DNA of 64,000 nucleotides from Spirochaetaceae bacterium (GCA_020353535.1 CP070696.1:2042561-2106560); one strand, 5' to 3'. Positions 8,426 to 17,238 are shown, numbered from the stretch's first letter. Notes: a model not told the origin generated them from the sequence alone. A program made the numbers and translations.

Positions 8426-9265
8426 ATGTCCGTTAGTTTTCACAGGAATCTGATCGTCTCTATCTTCATCGTTTCTCTGTTTCATCTGGTTCTGTTTGCC
8501 GCTGGTGTTTATCTCGTATTTCACCTGGATATCCTGCCTCATATATTGGGAGATTTCTCTGAACCCCTGCCCAAGTGGCTGCTGGTCCTGAGTAGGCCGG
8601 GGCCGGGATTCCAACGCCTCGCGGCGGCCGCCGGCATGGCTGCCCTGCTTCTCTTTTCCGCCCTGGCCAACCTGGGCGTGCGCACCCTCTACCGTCGGAC
8701 CGACTCGGCGGAGCTGCTTTTTATCATGCTCTTCTGCTTGTCGCTGTGCCTGGAAGCTTGGCGGCTCGGTAATCTGCTATTCCAGGCTTTCGGGCTGCCT
8801 CTGTACTTGAACGTGGTGGTTACGCGGTTGGTGTTGTTCTCCCGTTTCTTCGGCCTCCTCTGCCTTTTAGTCGCCAGCTTGTATGCGGTGGGCATGAGGT
8901 ACACCCACTATGCCGTGCTGATAGGCGGAATGGTGGTATTGGCCTTTACCTTGGCCGGAGTGCTGCCCCTGGATACCAGTCTTTATGAGCCGACGTTTCT
9001 CTACAAACTCGGCGACCGGCAGGGCTACTTTTTTGTTCGTCTGTTCCTGGCTGTATTGACGGGTATCAATTTCGGGGTAGCGGCCAGGCTGCGCCACAGC
9101 CGCCGCTTCGCCGTGGCTGCGCTGGCGGCCATGATGCTGTTCGTCGGGCGGGAGCTTCTCCTCTACGGCATCGCGCCGCTGCCCATCGTGGTGGGTGCCG
9201 CTCTACTGATCGTCGGCTTTGTGGTTTTTGTGAGACAGATCGTAGTTTTCTATCTGGGCTTTTAA
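8426..9265 (+). CDS. Polytopic membrane protein of unknown function
   Basis: 279 residues with about seven hydrophobic helices. The first (NLIVSIFIVSLFHLVLFAAGVYLVF) is followed by a roughly 45-residue stretch probably outside the membrane (DILPHILGDFSEPLPKW). Further helices include GLLCLLVASLYAVGM and a C-terminal pair. The layout (an N-terminal helix, a periplasmic segment, then a six-helix bundle) recalls 7TM sensing modules without an output domain, but I see no diagnostic motif and assign no function. The upstream ribosome site is poor. No partner gene is evident; the neighbour downstream is convergent. Confidence 0.65.
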   Translation: MSVSFHRNLIVSIFIVSLFHLVLFAAGVYLVFHLDILPHILGDFSEPLPKWLLVLSRPGPGFQRLAAAAGMAALLLFSALANLGVRTLYRRTDSAELLFIMLFCLSLCLEAWRLGNLLFQAFGLPLYLNVVVTRLVLFSRFFGLLCLLVASLYAVGMRYTHYAVLIGGMVVLAFTLAGVLPLDTSLYEPTFLYKLGDRQGYFFVRLFLAVLTGINFGVAARLRHSRRFAVAALAAMMLFVGRELLLYGIAPLPIVVGAALLIVGFVVFVRQIVVFYLGF

Positions 9266-9297
9266 GCCGGGACTCCGGAGATGTGTGAATCTCTATA

Positions 9298-9933
9298 TTA
9301 AAGCTGGAGGATATACATCGCCACGAAACCTGTTCCGACCGGCAGGATGAGGTTGTCGAAATCCCGGATCGGGATGAGCTCCAGTATAGTCGCCGAGATG
9401 GCGATTGTGAGGGCGATGGACAGACGCCCAGTGAGCTTCCAGGTACCCACTAACACGGCGAAGAAACAGGCCAGCGTACCGGCCAGGGTTTTGTTCCGGG
9501 TGAACGGGATCGACGGACTACGCAAGAGCTTTCCGGCCAGGCTGGCAAAGCCGTCTCCAAAAGCCAGGGCGTAGATGGCGATAGCTGCGGCGGTTGAGGG
9601 ATACAGCAGCAGGGAGAGCATGGCTCCGACACCCAGGGTGACCGGTCCAAGAACGAACCGCCCCTTGTCCCGTTCACGAGAAGCGATAATCGTCAAATCC
9701 GAGATTACGAATACAGTACGTCCCTCGATGCGCAAACGCTCGGCAAATACGTAGAACACCGTACCTGCGGCCAGGAGCATCATCGTGGCTCGCAGATCTA
9801 CGCCGGCCAGCAACGGTACGAAGGCGATCAGCAGGTGCAGGGCTTTACGGACGATTTCTCCTCCAAAAGCCTGAGGAACGGCAAAGTACTTTTTGTTTAC
9901 GATCGGCCTGACTAAGGATGCAATACGGTCCAT
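9298..9933 (-). CDS. CTP-dependent dolichol-kinase/phosphatidate cytidylyltransferase-like membrane protein
   Basis: 211 residues with six or seven membrane helices. Two conserved features of the SEC59/VTE5/dolichol kinase group are present: GGEIVRKALHLLIAF near the N-terminus (the RK-HL motif) and ALAFGDGFASLAGKL followed by RNKTLAGTLACFF (the GDG-AS-GK...K-EG-AG motif that binds CTP). Bacterial members are often labelled phosphatidate cytidylyltransferase; a kinase acting on polyprenol or phytol-type alcohols is an alternative. ATG 9933 gives MDRIASLV; a TTG at 9969 is possible. The following 180 bases (9970-10150) contain AT-rich sequence and two GATACC copies but no gene. Confidence 0.75.
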   Translation of the reverse strand: MDRIASLVRPIVNKKYFAVPQAFGGEIVRKALHLLIAFVPLLAGVDLRATMMLLAAGTVFYVFAERLRIEGRTVFVISDLTIIASRERDKGRFVLGPVTLGVGAMLSLLLYPSTAAAIAIYALAFGDGFASLAGKLLRSPSIPFTRNKTLAGTLACFFAVLVGTWKLTGRLSIALTIAISATILELIPIRDFDNLILPVGTGFVAMYILQL

Positions 9934-10150
9934 TGGTCTCGCTTTCTCTTTCTGTAATAAACAATGCAAGAATTAGACCGATCACCCGCGGACAATGGAA
10001 GATTTAATTCGCTGTGGAGTAAAAAAATATTATGGGCTGTTGTTGAGGTTCAGAATTGACCATCAACATTGTATGATAAATGATACCTTTTTTTCATAAT
10101 AGTTGATACCCCTCCGGTCGTTCGCCGGCGGTCTGATCGTTCACACCTGA

Positions 10151-11212
10151 TCAGCGGATCTTCTTGCGCAGTTTGCGTCCGGTAGGGCGTTCCGCTTTAT
10201 TGCTCTCCTGCTCCCGCAGTCTGTCGGCCCGAGATTTAAAGAGAAAATACAGGCCGATCCCGATCAGGATCATGATGAAGTTGAGGATCTGTCCAGTGGT
10301 AAAGTTGAAGGGACTGAATTGAATGGCCGGATTGGATAGTTTGACCAGGTGAATTGGAAACTCTATCCCCAAGTCCGGTTGGCGGACGTATTCGATTAAA
10401 AATCGAAAGAAACCGTAACCCATGACGTACACGGCCATCATCTGTCCCGGAAAGGCCTTTCGTTTGCGGAAGCCAAGCCACAGAACAGCCCACAGGACAA
10501 TCCCCTCGAAAAAAGCTTCATAGAGCTGAGAGGGATGACGGGGAAGATTTACCATGCGTGTACCGCTGATATCCAGTCCCACCTTAGCCGCCATCTCCTG
10601 CACCCAGGGTTCGGAAGCGGGATAGAGATGCTGGGGCGGAACATGGCCCTCAAAGCGACCATCGACGATCTGCTGGGGACGGAAGATCATGCCCCAGGCC
10701 AGAGTGGTGATACGACCGTAGAGCTCGCCGTTGATGAAATTCCCCAACCGGCCGAAAGTGTACCCTAAGGCCGATCCTGTGACGATCATATCGCCCCACT
10801 CCGGGATGGAAAACCTTTTAATTCGTAGATAGATGATAACAGCCACCACCGCGCCTAGAAGTCCCCCATGATAGGACATCCCGGCCAGCCCGGTGAAACG
10901 CAGCTTCCCCCCTTCAACGGTAACCGGAAGAATTATCTTCCAGGGTTGTCTGAGATACTCACCGGCCGGAGCGTAGATCGTGACCGCAAACAGGCGTGCA
11001 CCCACCAGCAGGCCGACGATTCCCCAGAAGAACATGTTCAGCACATCGTCCTTCTGGACATCGAGAGCCTTTTCTTTGACCTGGATTCGGACCATCTGGT
11101 AGGCCACAAAAAAGGCTACCAGATACATCAGGCCGTACCAGCGCAGGGGTAATCCCGGGATGATTTCCGGACGCAACCAGGCCGGGAAGGAAATGAAAGT
11201 TAAAATCTGCAT
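10151..11212 (-). CDS. lgt: Prolipoprotein diacylglyceryl transferase
   Basis: Inner-membrane enzyme that moves diacylglycerol from phosphatidylglycerol to the lipobox Cys of prolipoproteins, the first step for the several lipoproteins in this window. The signature GRLGNFINGELYGR is exact, with the essential Asn and Arg; GLPLRWYGLMYLVAFF (H/R-WYG region) and LTFTGLAGMSYHGGLLGAV-like sequence precede it. Length 353 exceeds the usual 260-300 because of an insertion of about 45 residues (VDGRFEGHVPPQHLYPASEP onward) between the signature and HPSQLYEAFFEG, and a basic C-terminal tail (RPTGRKLRKKIR). Start MQILTFISFP at 11212. Confidence 0.95.
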   Translation of the reverse strand: MQILTFISFPAWLRPEIIPGLPLRWYGLMYLVAFFVAYQMVRIQVKEKALDVQKDDVLNMFFWGIVGLLVGARLFAVTIYAPAGEYLRQPWKIILPVTVEGGKLRFTGLAGMSYHGGLLGAVVAVIIYLRIKRFSIPEWGDMIVTGSALGYTFGRLGNFINGELYGRITTLAWGMIFRPQQIVDGRFEGHVPPQHLYPASEPWVQEMAAKVGLDISGTRMVNLPRHPSQLYEAFFEGIVLWAVLWLGFRKRKAFPGQMMAVYVMGYGFFRFLIEYVRQPDLGIEFPIHLVKLSNPAIQFSPFNFTTGQILNFIMILIGIGLYFLFKSRADRLREQESNKAERPTGRKLRKKIR

Positions 11213-11282
11213 CGGCTGTACCTTACTCGCTCAACGGTTTTTCTTCAATCCTCCCCATGCAAATTGTACAACAGCAGCAAGG

Positions 11283-11311
11283 AAAAAAAAACGAGCCGTC
11301 AGGACGCGGCT
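11283..11311 (-). terminator. Intrinsic terminator after the 11361-11897 gene
   Basis: On the minus strand AGCCG (11311-11307), an eight-base loop, CGGCT, CG and then nine T (complement of the A-run 11283-11291). It lies about 50 bases after the stop of the membrane-protein gene and before lgt. Confidence 0.7.
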
Positions 11312-11328
11312 GCCGGCGTGCGTCCGGC

Positions 11329-11356
11329 GAGGTGCGGCTGCCGAGGTGCGGCTGCG
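11329..11356 (-). repeat. 14-base tandem repeat downstream of a stop codon
   Basis: GAGGTGCGGCTGCC (11329-11342) is followed directly by GAGGTGCGGCTGCG. It sits between the stop at 11361 and the terminator, in non-coding sequence. Confidence 0.5.
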
Positions 11357-11360
11357 GTCC

Positions 11361-11897
11361 TCAGGACTTGGGGATAACCGTTTCCCTGTATTCGGGCAGA
11401 GGCGGTTCTTCCTTCTGTTGGTCCTGCTGCGATGCTGTGGGGGGCGTTTCACCGTCCTGATAGGAAAACAGAAGAAAGAGTAAGATCAAATCCAGCACAG
11501 AGATGACGAGTAGAAGGGAAAGCGGTGCGATCCGATAGGGGAAAAGATTCAGGGGCAAGAAGTGCTGTCCGATACCGATAGGCTCGAGGATAATGAGAAG
11601 CAGAGCGCTGACTAATCCCAGGATTTTTCCAAGCCGTGTCAGATTGAGTAGAACTCGAAAGCGTTTGGGATCCACGTAGAGAAACAGCAGTGCTGCCGCC
11701 ACCAGCAAACCACCGTTTCCGAATATGAGCAACCAATAGACAGCCTGACTGTCTGCTTCCAGAATCTGACGGAAGGTAATCCACACCGCCATGAACAGGG
11801 CACAGAAACGCAGCAGTTCCCAAACCGCGGCAATCAAGAAAACGACTCGGTGGATCTTCATAAACTTTTCAGCTTGCGCTCGAGTGTAGCCCTGCAT
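11361..11897 (-). CDS. Small membrane protein of unknown function
   Basis: 178 residues from ATG 11897 (MQGYTRAQAEKFMKIHRVV...). Four hydrophobic helices are visible: VVFLIAAVWELLRFCALFMA, WLLIFGNGGLLVAAALLFLY, LGLVSALLLIILEPIGIG and PLSLLLVISVLDLILLFLLF. A charged, Pro/Gln/Glu-rich cytoplasmic tail follows (TPPTASQQDQQKEEPPLPE). No family is recognised. Neither possible start (11897 or the inner ATG 11861) has a convincing ribosome site. It is divergent from ctpA and followed by a clear terminator. Confidence 0.6.
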   Translation of the reverse strand: MQGYTRAQAEKFMKIHRVVFLIAAVWELLRFCALFMAVWITFRQILEADSQAVYWLLIFGNGGLLVAAALLFLYVDPKRFRVLLNLTRLGKILGLVSALLLIILEPIGIGQHFLPLNLFPYRIAPLSLLLVISVLDLILLFLLFSYQDGETPPTASQQDQQKEEPPLPEYRETVIPKS

Positions 11898-12004
11898 GCG
11901 TTTTCTGGTCAAGGTTAGCCGAGGTATCGTATTCCGAACAACCCCCGTTTCTACAATTGACAAAGCTTTTGGAATTCTACACCTTAACTACTGGAGTCAA
12001 TCGA

Positions 12005-13390
12005 ATGGAAAAAAAGCGCAAGTCTTTCAAAGAGCGCACCCTTTGGATCGTTGTCACGGCTTTTCTGGCCGCTGTGATCGTGCTGATCAGTTTTGCCCCC
12101 AAGGTTCTGGCGGGCAATCAGGAGGCGGAAACCCAGCGCCTTCTGGGTACGTTTTTCGAAGTGTTTCGGTTTGTACAGGAGAACTACGTCGATGAGAGCA
12201 AGGCCGATCCGAACGTTCTGATCGAAGGTGCATTGCGGGGCATGTTCGACGCCCTTGACGATCCCCATTCCGCCTACCTCTCTGCGGAGGAGATGCGGGA
12301 CCTCGATGATACAACTATGGGCCGCTTTGGAGGGGTGGGACTGATCATTTCCAAGATCGATCGGGGGGTGGAGGTGGTCGCTCCGATCGAAGGAACCCCC
12401 GCCTATCGAGCGGGAGTCAATGCCGGAGATCTGATCATCGCTGTAGACGGGGAGTCGGTGGTGGATCTGAACATCGACGAGGTGTTGTCCGTCCTGCGGG
12501 GTGAACCGGGTTCCTCCGTTACAATGACAATCATCCGCGGAAAAAACGTGAGATTCGACGTTCGGGTTGTCCGCGATATGATCGAAGTTCCCACGGTCCG
12601 GCAAGACATGATTCCGAAAGGGATCGGCTACTTGCGTATCATCCAGTTCACGCCGCTGACCTCCGATCGGGTCGAAGATGCGCTGCGACAATTCAAAGAA
12701 GCCGGCTATACCTCACTGATCATCGATCTGCGCAGCAATCCGGGAGGCCTGCTGTCCGGCGTGATCGATATCGCGGACTACTTCCTTTCAAAAGGTCCGA
12801 TCGTCAGCACCCGCTCGCGGGTCGCTTCGGAGAACCACGTTTTTTACGCCGCTTCCCGCAACACAATCGTTCCGGAGCAGCTGCCGATCGTCGTGCTCAT
12901 CGATCGCGGCTCGGCAAGCGCCTCGGAGATCCTGGCCGGCGCGCTTCAGGATACCGGACGAGCCACGATTATGGGGGAAAAATCCTACGGCAAGGGTTCG
13001 GTGCAGCAGATCAAGCGGGTCGGTGATGCTGGTTTCCGGCTGACCATGTCCCGATACTACACGCCATTGGGGAAGAATATCGATCAGATCGGAATATCTC
13101 CCGACGTTCCTGTGCAGGAGCCGGAGTTCACCGAACAACAGGAGCAGGCTCTGTCCCGCATCATCGAAGAGGAGCTGATCAAGGATTTCCTGAGCCGCTA
13201 TCCCGATCCGACGGATCAAGACATCCTCTCCTTCGAGCGGGAACTGGCAGATAAGAACATCCAGTTGGACGACCGTTACATCCGACGTCTGGTACGCAAC
13301 GAGTTGAACCGTACCAACAACAATCCCCCGGTATACGATCTGGAGTTCGACCTGGTGCTCCGGGAGGCGGTGAACTACCTCGGGGATTGA
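12005..13390 (+). CDS. ctpA: Carboxyl-terminal processing protease, S41 family
   Basis: Membrane-anchored periplasmic serine protease of 461 residues. MEKKRKSFKERTLWIVVTAFLAAVIVLISF is an uncleaved signal anchor. A PDZ domain (about 95-175; GGVGLIISKIDRGVEVVAPI, GTPAYRAGVNAGDLIIAVDG) is followed by the S41 core: YLRIIQFTPLTSDRVEDAL, LIIDLRSNPGGLL and RGSASASEILAGAL with the nucleophilic Ser, then GEKSYGKGSVQ with the general-base Lys. GGAG eight bases before ATG 12005 fixes the start. Followed closely by yjbQ and rsmE on the same strand. Confidence 0.95.
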   Translation: MEKKRKSFKERTLWIVVTAFLAAVIVLISFAPKVLAGNQEAETQRLLGTFFEVFRFVQENYVDESKADPNVLIEGALRGMFDALDDPHSAYLSAEEMRDLDDTTMGRFGGVGLIISKIDRGVEVVAPIEGTPAYRAGVNAGDLIIAVDGESVVDLNIDEVLSVLRGEPGSSVTMTIIRGKNVRFDVRVVRDMIEVPTVRQDMIPKGIGYLRIIQFTPLTSDRVEDALRQFKEAGYTSLIIDLRSNPGGLLSGVIDIADYFLSKGPIVSTRSRVASENHVFYAASRNTIVPEQLPIVVLIDRGSASASEILAGALQDTGRATIMGEKSYGKGSVQQIKRVGDAGFRLTMSRYYTPLGKNIDQIGISPDVPVQEPEFTEQQEQALSRIIEEELIKDFLSRYPDPTDQDILSFERELADKNIQLDDRYIRRLVRNELNRTNNNPPVYDLEFDLVLREAVNYLGD

Positions 13391-13400
13391 AATCACCACC

Positions 13401-13808
13401 ATGATCTCCCGTTTTCAGGTGACCAGCAAGGAGAGTTGTCAGTTCATTAATATTACCCGACAGGTACTGGAGACGGTCCGGGCTACCGGAATTTCCGACG
13501 GGGTGTGCACGGTGTTTGTGCCTCACACCACTGCGGGTGTCACCATCAACGAGAATGCCGATCCCAGTGTAGTTCGGGATATGCTTATGGAACTGGAGAA
13601 AATCGTTCCCTTTTCTGACGGATACGCCCACAGAGAGGGCAACTCCGCGGCTCATATCAAAGCTTCTCTAATGGGCTCCAGTGTCCAGCTTATCGTGGAG
13701 ACTGGAAGGTTGAGTCTGGGGACCTGGCAGGGGATCTACTTCTGCGAGTTCGATGGACCCCGTAGCCGCTCGGTTCATGTGCATGTGCTCGGTGCTGCCG
13801 GTTCATGA
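13401..13808 (+). CDS. yjbQ: YjbQ/UPF0047 family protein
   Basis: 135-residue cytoplasmic protein of the UPF0047 family, annotated in some genomes as a secondary thiamine-phosphate synthase because E. coli YjbQ can replace ThiE weakly; its true role is unsettled. Family hallmarks are all present: VCTVFVPHTTAGVTINENAD, HREGNSAAHIKASLMGSS and LGTWQGIYFCEFDGPRSR, supplying the conserved His and Glu cluster. The stop overlaps the start of rsmE (ATGA), indicating coupled translation in a ctpA-yjbQ-rsmE-wecG run. Confidence 0.92.
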   Translation: MISRFQVTSKESCQFINITRQVLETVRATGISDGVCTVFVPHTTAGVTINENADPSVVRDMLMELEKIVPFSDGYAHREGNSAAHIKASLMGSSVQLIVETGRLSLGTWQGIYFCEFDGPRSRSVHVHVLGAAGS

Positions 13809-14569
13809 GGGTATTTATCCTCCCCCACGATCCGCCCTTTGGACAATTCCTCGATATCACCGGTAAAGAATATCACTATCTGGCTCGGGTGCGCCGGCTC
13901 AAGGTGGGAGAGCAGTTCCCCGGCACCGATGCGTTGGGCGGTCGCTGGCAGTGCACGATCGTGAGTATCGGTCCGTCCTCTTTGCGGTTGCAGCTGGAGC
14001 AATCAGTGACTTTTACTGAGCCGCAGCAGCCGTCCATCCAGCTGATTCAGTGTCTTCCCAAGGCAACGAAGATGGATCTGATCGTGCGCCAGTCTACAGA
14101 GGCGGGCGTGCGGCGGGTGATTCCTGTGTACAGCCGTTACAGCCAGGTTCGGCTCAAAGGTCGCCAGGAGGCGGAGAAAAAGCTAGCTCGCTGGCAGCGA
14201 ATCGCCGACCAGGCCCTACAGCAAAGCGGAGCCCCCCGTCCGCCTCTGATCGAGCCGCCTCAGGAGATTCAAACCGTTCTCGAAAACCTGCAGGAAGAGA
14301 TGGGGGAAGAAGTCCGTCTGTTCTTTCATCAGGATAGGGAGGGAAGCGACACACTTCACGGGTGTCTTTCCAAAAGCGTAAAAATCGTTACACTGGTGGT
14401 TGGTCCGGAGGGGGGTCTGTCTGAAGGAGAGATCGATCTGCTTCGGCAAAAGAGATTCGTGCCCGTCACCGTGGGTAATACGGTGCTGCGCACCGAAACC
14501 GCCGCGCTTTACGCCATTGCGGCCGTACAGATTGTAGTTCATGAGAGGCGAGCGTGGGAGCCAACGTAG
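13805..14569 (+). CDS. rsmE: 16S rRNA (uracil-1498-N3)-methyltransferase
   Basis: SPOUT-class methyltransferase of 254 residues that methylates U1498 in 16S rRNA with SAM. The N-terminal PUA-like domain contains EYHYLARVRRLKVGE. The C-terminal trefoil-knot motifs are LIQCLPKATKMDLIVRQSTE, VVGPEGGLSEGEIDLL and VTVGNTVLRTETAALYAIA, matching GPEGG and LRTETA of RsmE. The start overlaps the yjbQ stop; the stop TAG at 14567-14569 overlaps or touches the following start. Confidence 0.95.
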   Translation: MRVFILPHDPPFGQFLDITGKEYHYLARVRRLKVGEQFPGTDALGGRWQCTIVSIGPSSLRLQLEQSVTFTEPQQPSIQLIQCLPKATKMDLIVRQSTEAGVRRVIPVYSRYSQVRLKGRQEAEKKLARWQRIADQALQQSGAPRPPLIEPPQEIQTVLENLQEEMGEEVRLFFHQDREGSDTLHGCLSKSVKIVTLVVGPEGGLSEGEIDLLRQKRFVPVTVGNTVLRTETAALYAIAAVQIVVHERRAWEPT

Positions 14570-15255
14570 TGACAAACAGAATTCGTATCCTCGATGTTCC
14601 CGTGGATTGTGTCGATGAGCAGCAAGCCCTCAAAGCGATTTCATCCTTTCTCGCAGACGGGGAGCGCCATCAGCTTGTATTCCTCACCATGAGGAATCTC
14701 TTCAAAGGCCGGCGGGACGCGGAGTTCCGTCGCCTGCTGCGGGAGGCTTCCCTGATCCTGCCGGTGCATCCCGGCTTGTTTCGGGCCACCCGCTGGTTGA
14801 GAAAGCTCAAGCTGACGGTGTTCTCTCCTTTCTCCTTTATTATTCGCCTCTTGTCGTTGACCGAACAGCTGAATCGAACGGTGTATCTGCTCGGGTCCCG
14901 GAAGGAGGACATCGAAAGAGCGGAGAGGAATTTGCGGGGCTCCTATCCGCGTTTGCGTTTGGTGGGACGGTATTCCGGATTCTTCTCCAAATCAGCGGAA
15001 AAGCAGGTTCTGATGGCCATCAAGAAGGCCTCCCCTTCTTTTTTAATGGTGGGCAGCGGTCTGTCAGGAAGAGACCTGTGGGTCCTTAGGAAAAAGCGAG
15101 AGCTGAATCCGGGGGTATACATCTGGGTGGGGGATTGCTTCGAGGTGTTTTCCGGTAAAAGGAAGATCAGCCGTCTTGCAGCCGAAGGCTCTTCGTTGGT
15201 CTCGGTTTGCTGGTTCTGGCTGATCGTGCTGCTGGCAAAAGTTTTCAAGCGGTAG
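14554..15255 (+). CDS. Divergent WecG/TagA/CpsF-family glycosyltransferase
   Basis: 233 residues. The framework resembles this family: RIRILDVPVDCVDEQQALKAI at the N-terminus, then YLLGSRKEDIERAERNLRGSYP, LRLVGRYSGFF and SPSFLMVGSGLSGRDLWVLRK, then YIWVGDCFEVFSGK in place of the usual GVGAAFDFLAG. The family loop that normally reads PDGIGVV with an essential Asp reads ILPVHPGLFRATRWL, so the Asp is missing and activity is uncertain. The end is hydrophobic (VCWFWLIVLLAKVF) with basic residues, typical of the membrane-associating tail. Two starts fit: GTG 14554 behind GAGAGG, or GTG 14569, which overlaps the rsmE stop as TAGTG and has GGGAG nine bases upstream. Confidence 0.7.
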   Translation: MGANVVTNRIRILDVPVDCVDEQQALKAISSFLADGERHQLVFLTMRNLFKGRRDAEFRRLLREASLILPVHPGLFRATRWLRKLKLTVFSPFSFIIRLLSLTEQLNRTVYLLGSRKEDIERAERNLRGSYPRLRLVGRYSGFFSKSAEKQVLMAIKKASPSFLMVGSGLSGRDLWVLRKKRELNPGVYIWVGDCFEVFSGKRKISRLAAEGSSLVSVCWFWLIVLLAKVFKR

Positions 15256-15307
15256 GTTGCGTCGACCACCCGTGCCGGCCGAGCCGGTGCAAAGGGCGAT
15301 CCGGCTG

Positions 15308-15757
15308 TCAATAATCGTACAGTTTCAGGTACTCGTAGAGCTCCTTGAAGTTCGCCCGGGTCACCCGGATGATGAAGCGGCCCAGGGTGCTGCGGATCAC
15401 CGGGATGAATAACAAGAAGCCAAGAAGATCGGTGACGAATCCGGGGGTGAGCAGCAGAATCCCCGCGGCGAAGATTCCGGTCAGTGTGATGAACTCCTCT
15501 GTAGGAAACACCCCCTGTTTGATCTTGTCCTTGAGCAGAACCAGATTCTTTTGAAATCCCCGCAGGGCAAACAGCATCCCAATCAGCCCTGTGCAGGCCG
15601 CCAGAGCCAGTGTGAAATAGTTGCCGATTCGGTCGCCCAGGTAGATGATGAGGAAGATCTCGGCCAATGGCAGCAGGGAGTAGAGCAGGGCCAGGATGAG
15701 CAGCTTGGTGATGAAGGTCCTGTCGAGGAAGCGTACGAAAAACTTGGCCTGATCCAT
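15308..15757 (-). CDS. fxsA: FxsA-family membrane protein
   Basis: Inner-membrane protein of about 149 residues. The family pattern is clear: PLAEIFLIIYLGDRIGN (P-E motif in the first helix), FAAGILLLTPGFVTDLLGFLLFIPVIR (LL-PGF-TD-GF motif) and a charged C-terminus. FxsA overproduction in E. coli relieves exclusion of phage T7 by the F plasmid; its normal job is unknown. ATG 15757 (MDQAKFFVRF) is preferred over ATG 15775; neither has a good ribosome site. It ends 53 bases from the WecG-like gene, convergent. Confidence 0.85.
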   Translation of the reverse strand: MDQAKFFVRFLDRTFITKLLILALLYSLLPLAEIFLIIYLGDRIGNYFTLALAACTGLIGMLFALRGFQKNLVLLKDKIKQGVFPTEEFITLTGIFAAGILLLTPGFVTDLLGFLLFIPVIRSTLGRFIIRVTRANFKELYEYLKLYDY

Positions 15758-15818
15758 GCTAAAGCATAGTAGCATGACCGGTATGGCTGGACAAGCGTCG
15801 TTGGGGAACGAGGAGCGG

Positions 15819-16778
15819 TTAGATCGCCCGGAGTTGAAGCTGTAGAAACGTTTTGATCTGAGCGATCGCTTCGCTCCGGATGTCCTCCCTTTCGATCAGG
15901 ATTTCATGGCGGGCGCCCCGCATCAGAGTCATGTGACAATCAGGCGCGCGACGGCAGAACCTGCCTTGAGCTCCAGTTCTGACGAGGCGGTCCTGTTCGG
16001 CCTGGAGCAGCAGGAGCGGTACGGTGATCTTCCCCGCTCCCCGTACGGCCCTGCGGCCGGCCAGCAGGGTTTCCCGAAGCCAGTGATTGGTTACCCCACC
16101 GAAGCGGATCGCTTCTGTATTGGAGACGATCTCCCGCTCCCAAAGCGACCAGCGGGCAAAGCTGTGGCTGATGGTGTTGTTCCCGAAGCCAGGCCGCTCG
16201 ATGTTTTTCTGGCCGGGACCGTACGCCGTGCGTCGACGCGGAGGATCCAGCAGGCAGGCCAGGACGCGAAGCACGAAACCCGGAACCGGTCCGACGCTCA
16301 GATCGAAAAACGGAGAGCACAGCACTCCCGCCTCAATGGTACCCGGGGAGGTCTCCAGGTACAGGGCTGCGATCAACGCCCCGGTGGAGTGACCGAGAAC
16401 AAACACGCGGCCGTGCTCTTTTTTTTGAACTACAGTATCCAAAAAGGTCCTGAGGTCCTCGAGGTAGTAGTCGAAGCGTTCAATGTGTACCTTCATCCGG
16501 TCGGGAAGCATCCGCTCGGAGAAACCCATACCCCGATGGTCCATCGCATACAGGCTCAGGGGAAGCTCCCGCAGGTCGTAAAACAGCTCGGCGTATTTAA
16601 GGTAAGTTTCGGTTTTGCCGGGAAGGATCACCAGAGCACCGCTGCCGTCCTTCTTCACGAAGCTGGCGTAGCGGATCTTGATTCCCTCTGCCCCTGAGAA
16701 CTCACCGAAATATCCGTTCCTGTAATAGGGCAGTACCCGGGACTCGTATTTGCTGCGAAACTCCAGTTCCTGATCCAT
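15819..16778 (-). CDS. Alpha/beta hydrolase (lysophospholipase/monoacylglycerol-lipase type)
   Basis: 319 residues, cytoplasmic as no signal peptide is seen. The hydrolase_4/S33 arrangement includes LVILPGKTETYLKYAELFYDL, LYAMDHRGMGFSER, the nucleophile elbow GHSTGAL, the acidic-residue strand LLLLQAEQDRLVRTGAQ and a C-terminal catalytic His in RGARHEILIERE. This matches E. coli PldB-like enzymes. The substrate is probably a lysophospholipid or monoacylglycerol but cannot be fixed. Monocistronic by layout. Confidence 0.85.
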   Translation of the reverse strand: MDQELEFRSKYESRVLPYYRNGYFGEFSGAEGIKIRYASFVKKDGSGALVILPGKTETYLKYAELFYDLRELPLSLYAMDHRGMGFSERMLPDRMKVHIERFDYYLEDLRTFLDTVVQKKEHGRVFVLGHSTGALIAALYLETSPGTIEAGVLCSPFFDLSVGPVPGFVLRVLACLLDPPRRRTAYGPGQKNIERPGFGNNTISHSFARWSLWEREIVSNTEAIRFGGVTNHWLRETLLAGRRAVRGAGKITVPLLLLQAEQDRLVRTGAQGRFCRRAPDCHMTLMRGARHEILIEREDIRSEAIAQIKTFLQLQLRAI

Positions 16779-16863
16779 GACTGACCGCTATACTACACGA
16801 TCCTGAAAGCTTGCTCAAAGGTGGAAGCGGCATGCCAGACGAATCGGGAATTCAGCGATTTGA

Positions 16864-17238
16864 TTGGCTATACTGATCTTCGTCGTACCAACGATCGTCT
16901 TGGAAGGGGATTTTCAGGCAATTACCGGGAAGAGCTACAAAGAGTTCCTGGCATCCGAGGCGATCCGGGTATCTGTGTCACACATCCGACACATGATGGT
17001 GTTCGATACCACTCTCAAAGTAGCCGCTTTCTTCATCCTGTTTGCGGGATTCCGCAAAGCGGAAATATGGGCCTGGTGGGCGATGCTGGTTGTAGGTGGT
17101 ATAACCTGCATATACGGAGCCGTTATTAATGTATTGAACGGAAATACACTTGACTCCGTTGTGTACCTTGTCGCATTAGTCGTGTTACTGGTGGCACTGT
17201 TTCTTCCCGTCAAAAAGTTTTTGGTAAGATCGAGCTGA
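16864..17238 (+). CDS. Small membrane protein, N-terminus uncertain or truncated
   Basis: 124 residues with four hydrophobic segments: AILIFVVPTIVL, VAAFFILFAGF, WWAMLVVGGITCIYGAVI and VVYLVALVVLLVALFLPV. The only start is a TTG at 16864 directly behind an in-frame TGA (16861-16863), and the first segment is shorter than a normal helix. Either a weak TTG start without a clear ribosome site is used, or the gene has lost its 5' end. No family is recognised. Confidence 0.45.
   Translation: MAILIFVVPTIVLEGDFQAITGKSYKEFLASEAIRVSVSHIRHMMVFDTTLKVAAFFILFAGFRKAEIWAWWAMLVVGGITCIYGAVINVLNGNTLDSVVYLVALVVLLVALFLPVKKFLVRSS

Noticed and set aside
9970..10150. Terminator or small RNA in the lgt downstream region
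   Set aside because: AT-rich with GATACC repeats and partial dyads, but no stem plus T-run that is convincing.
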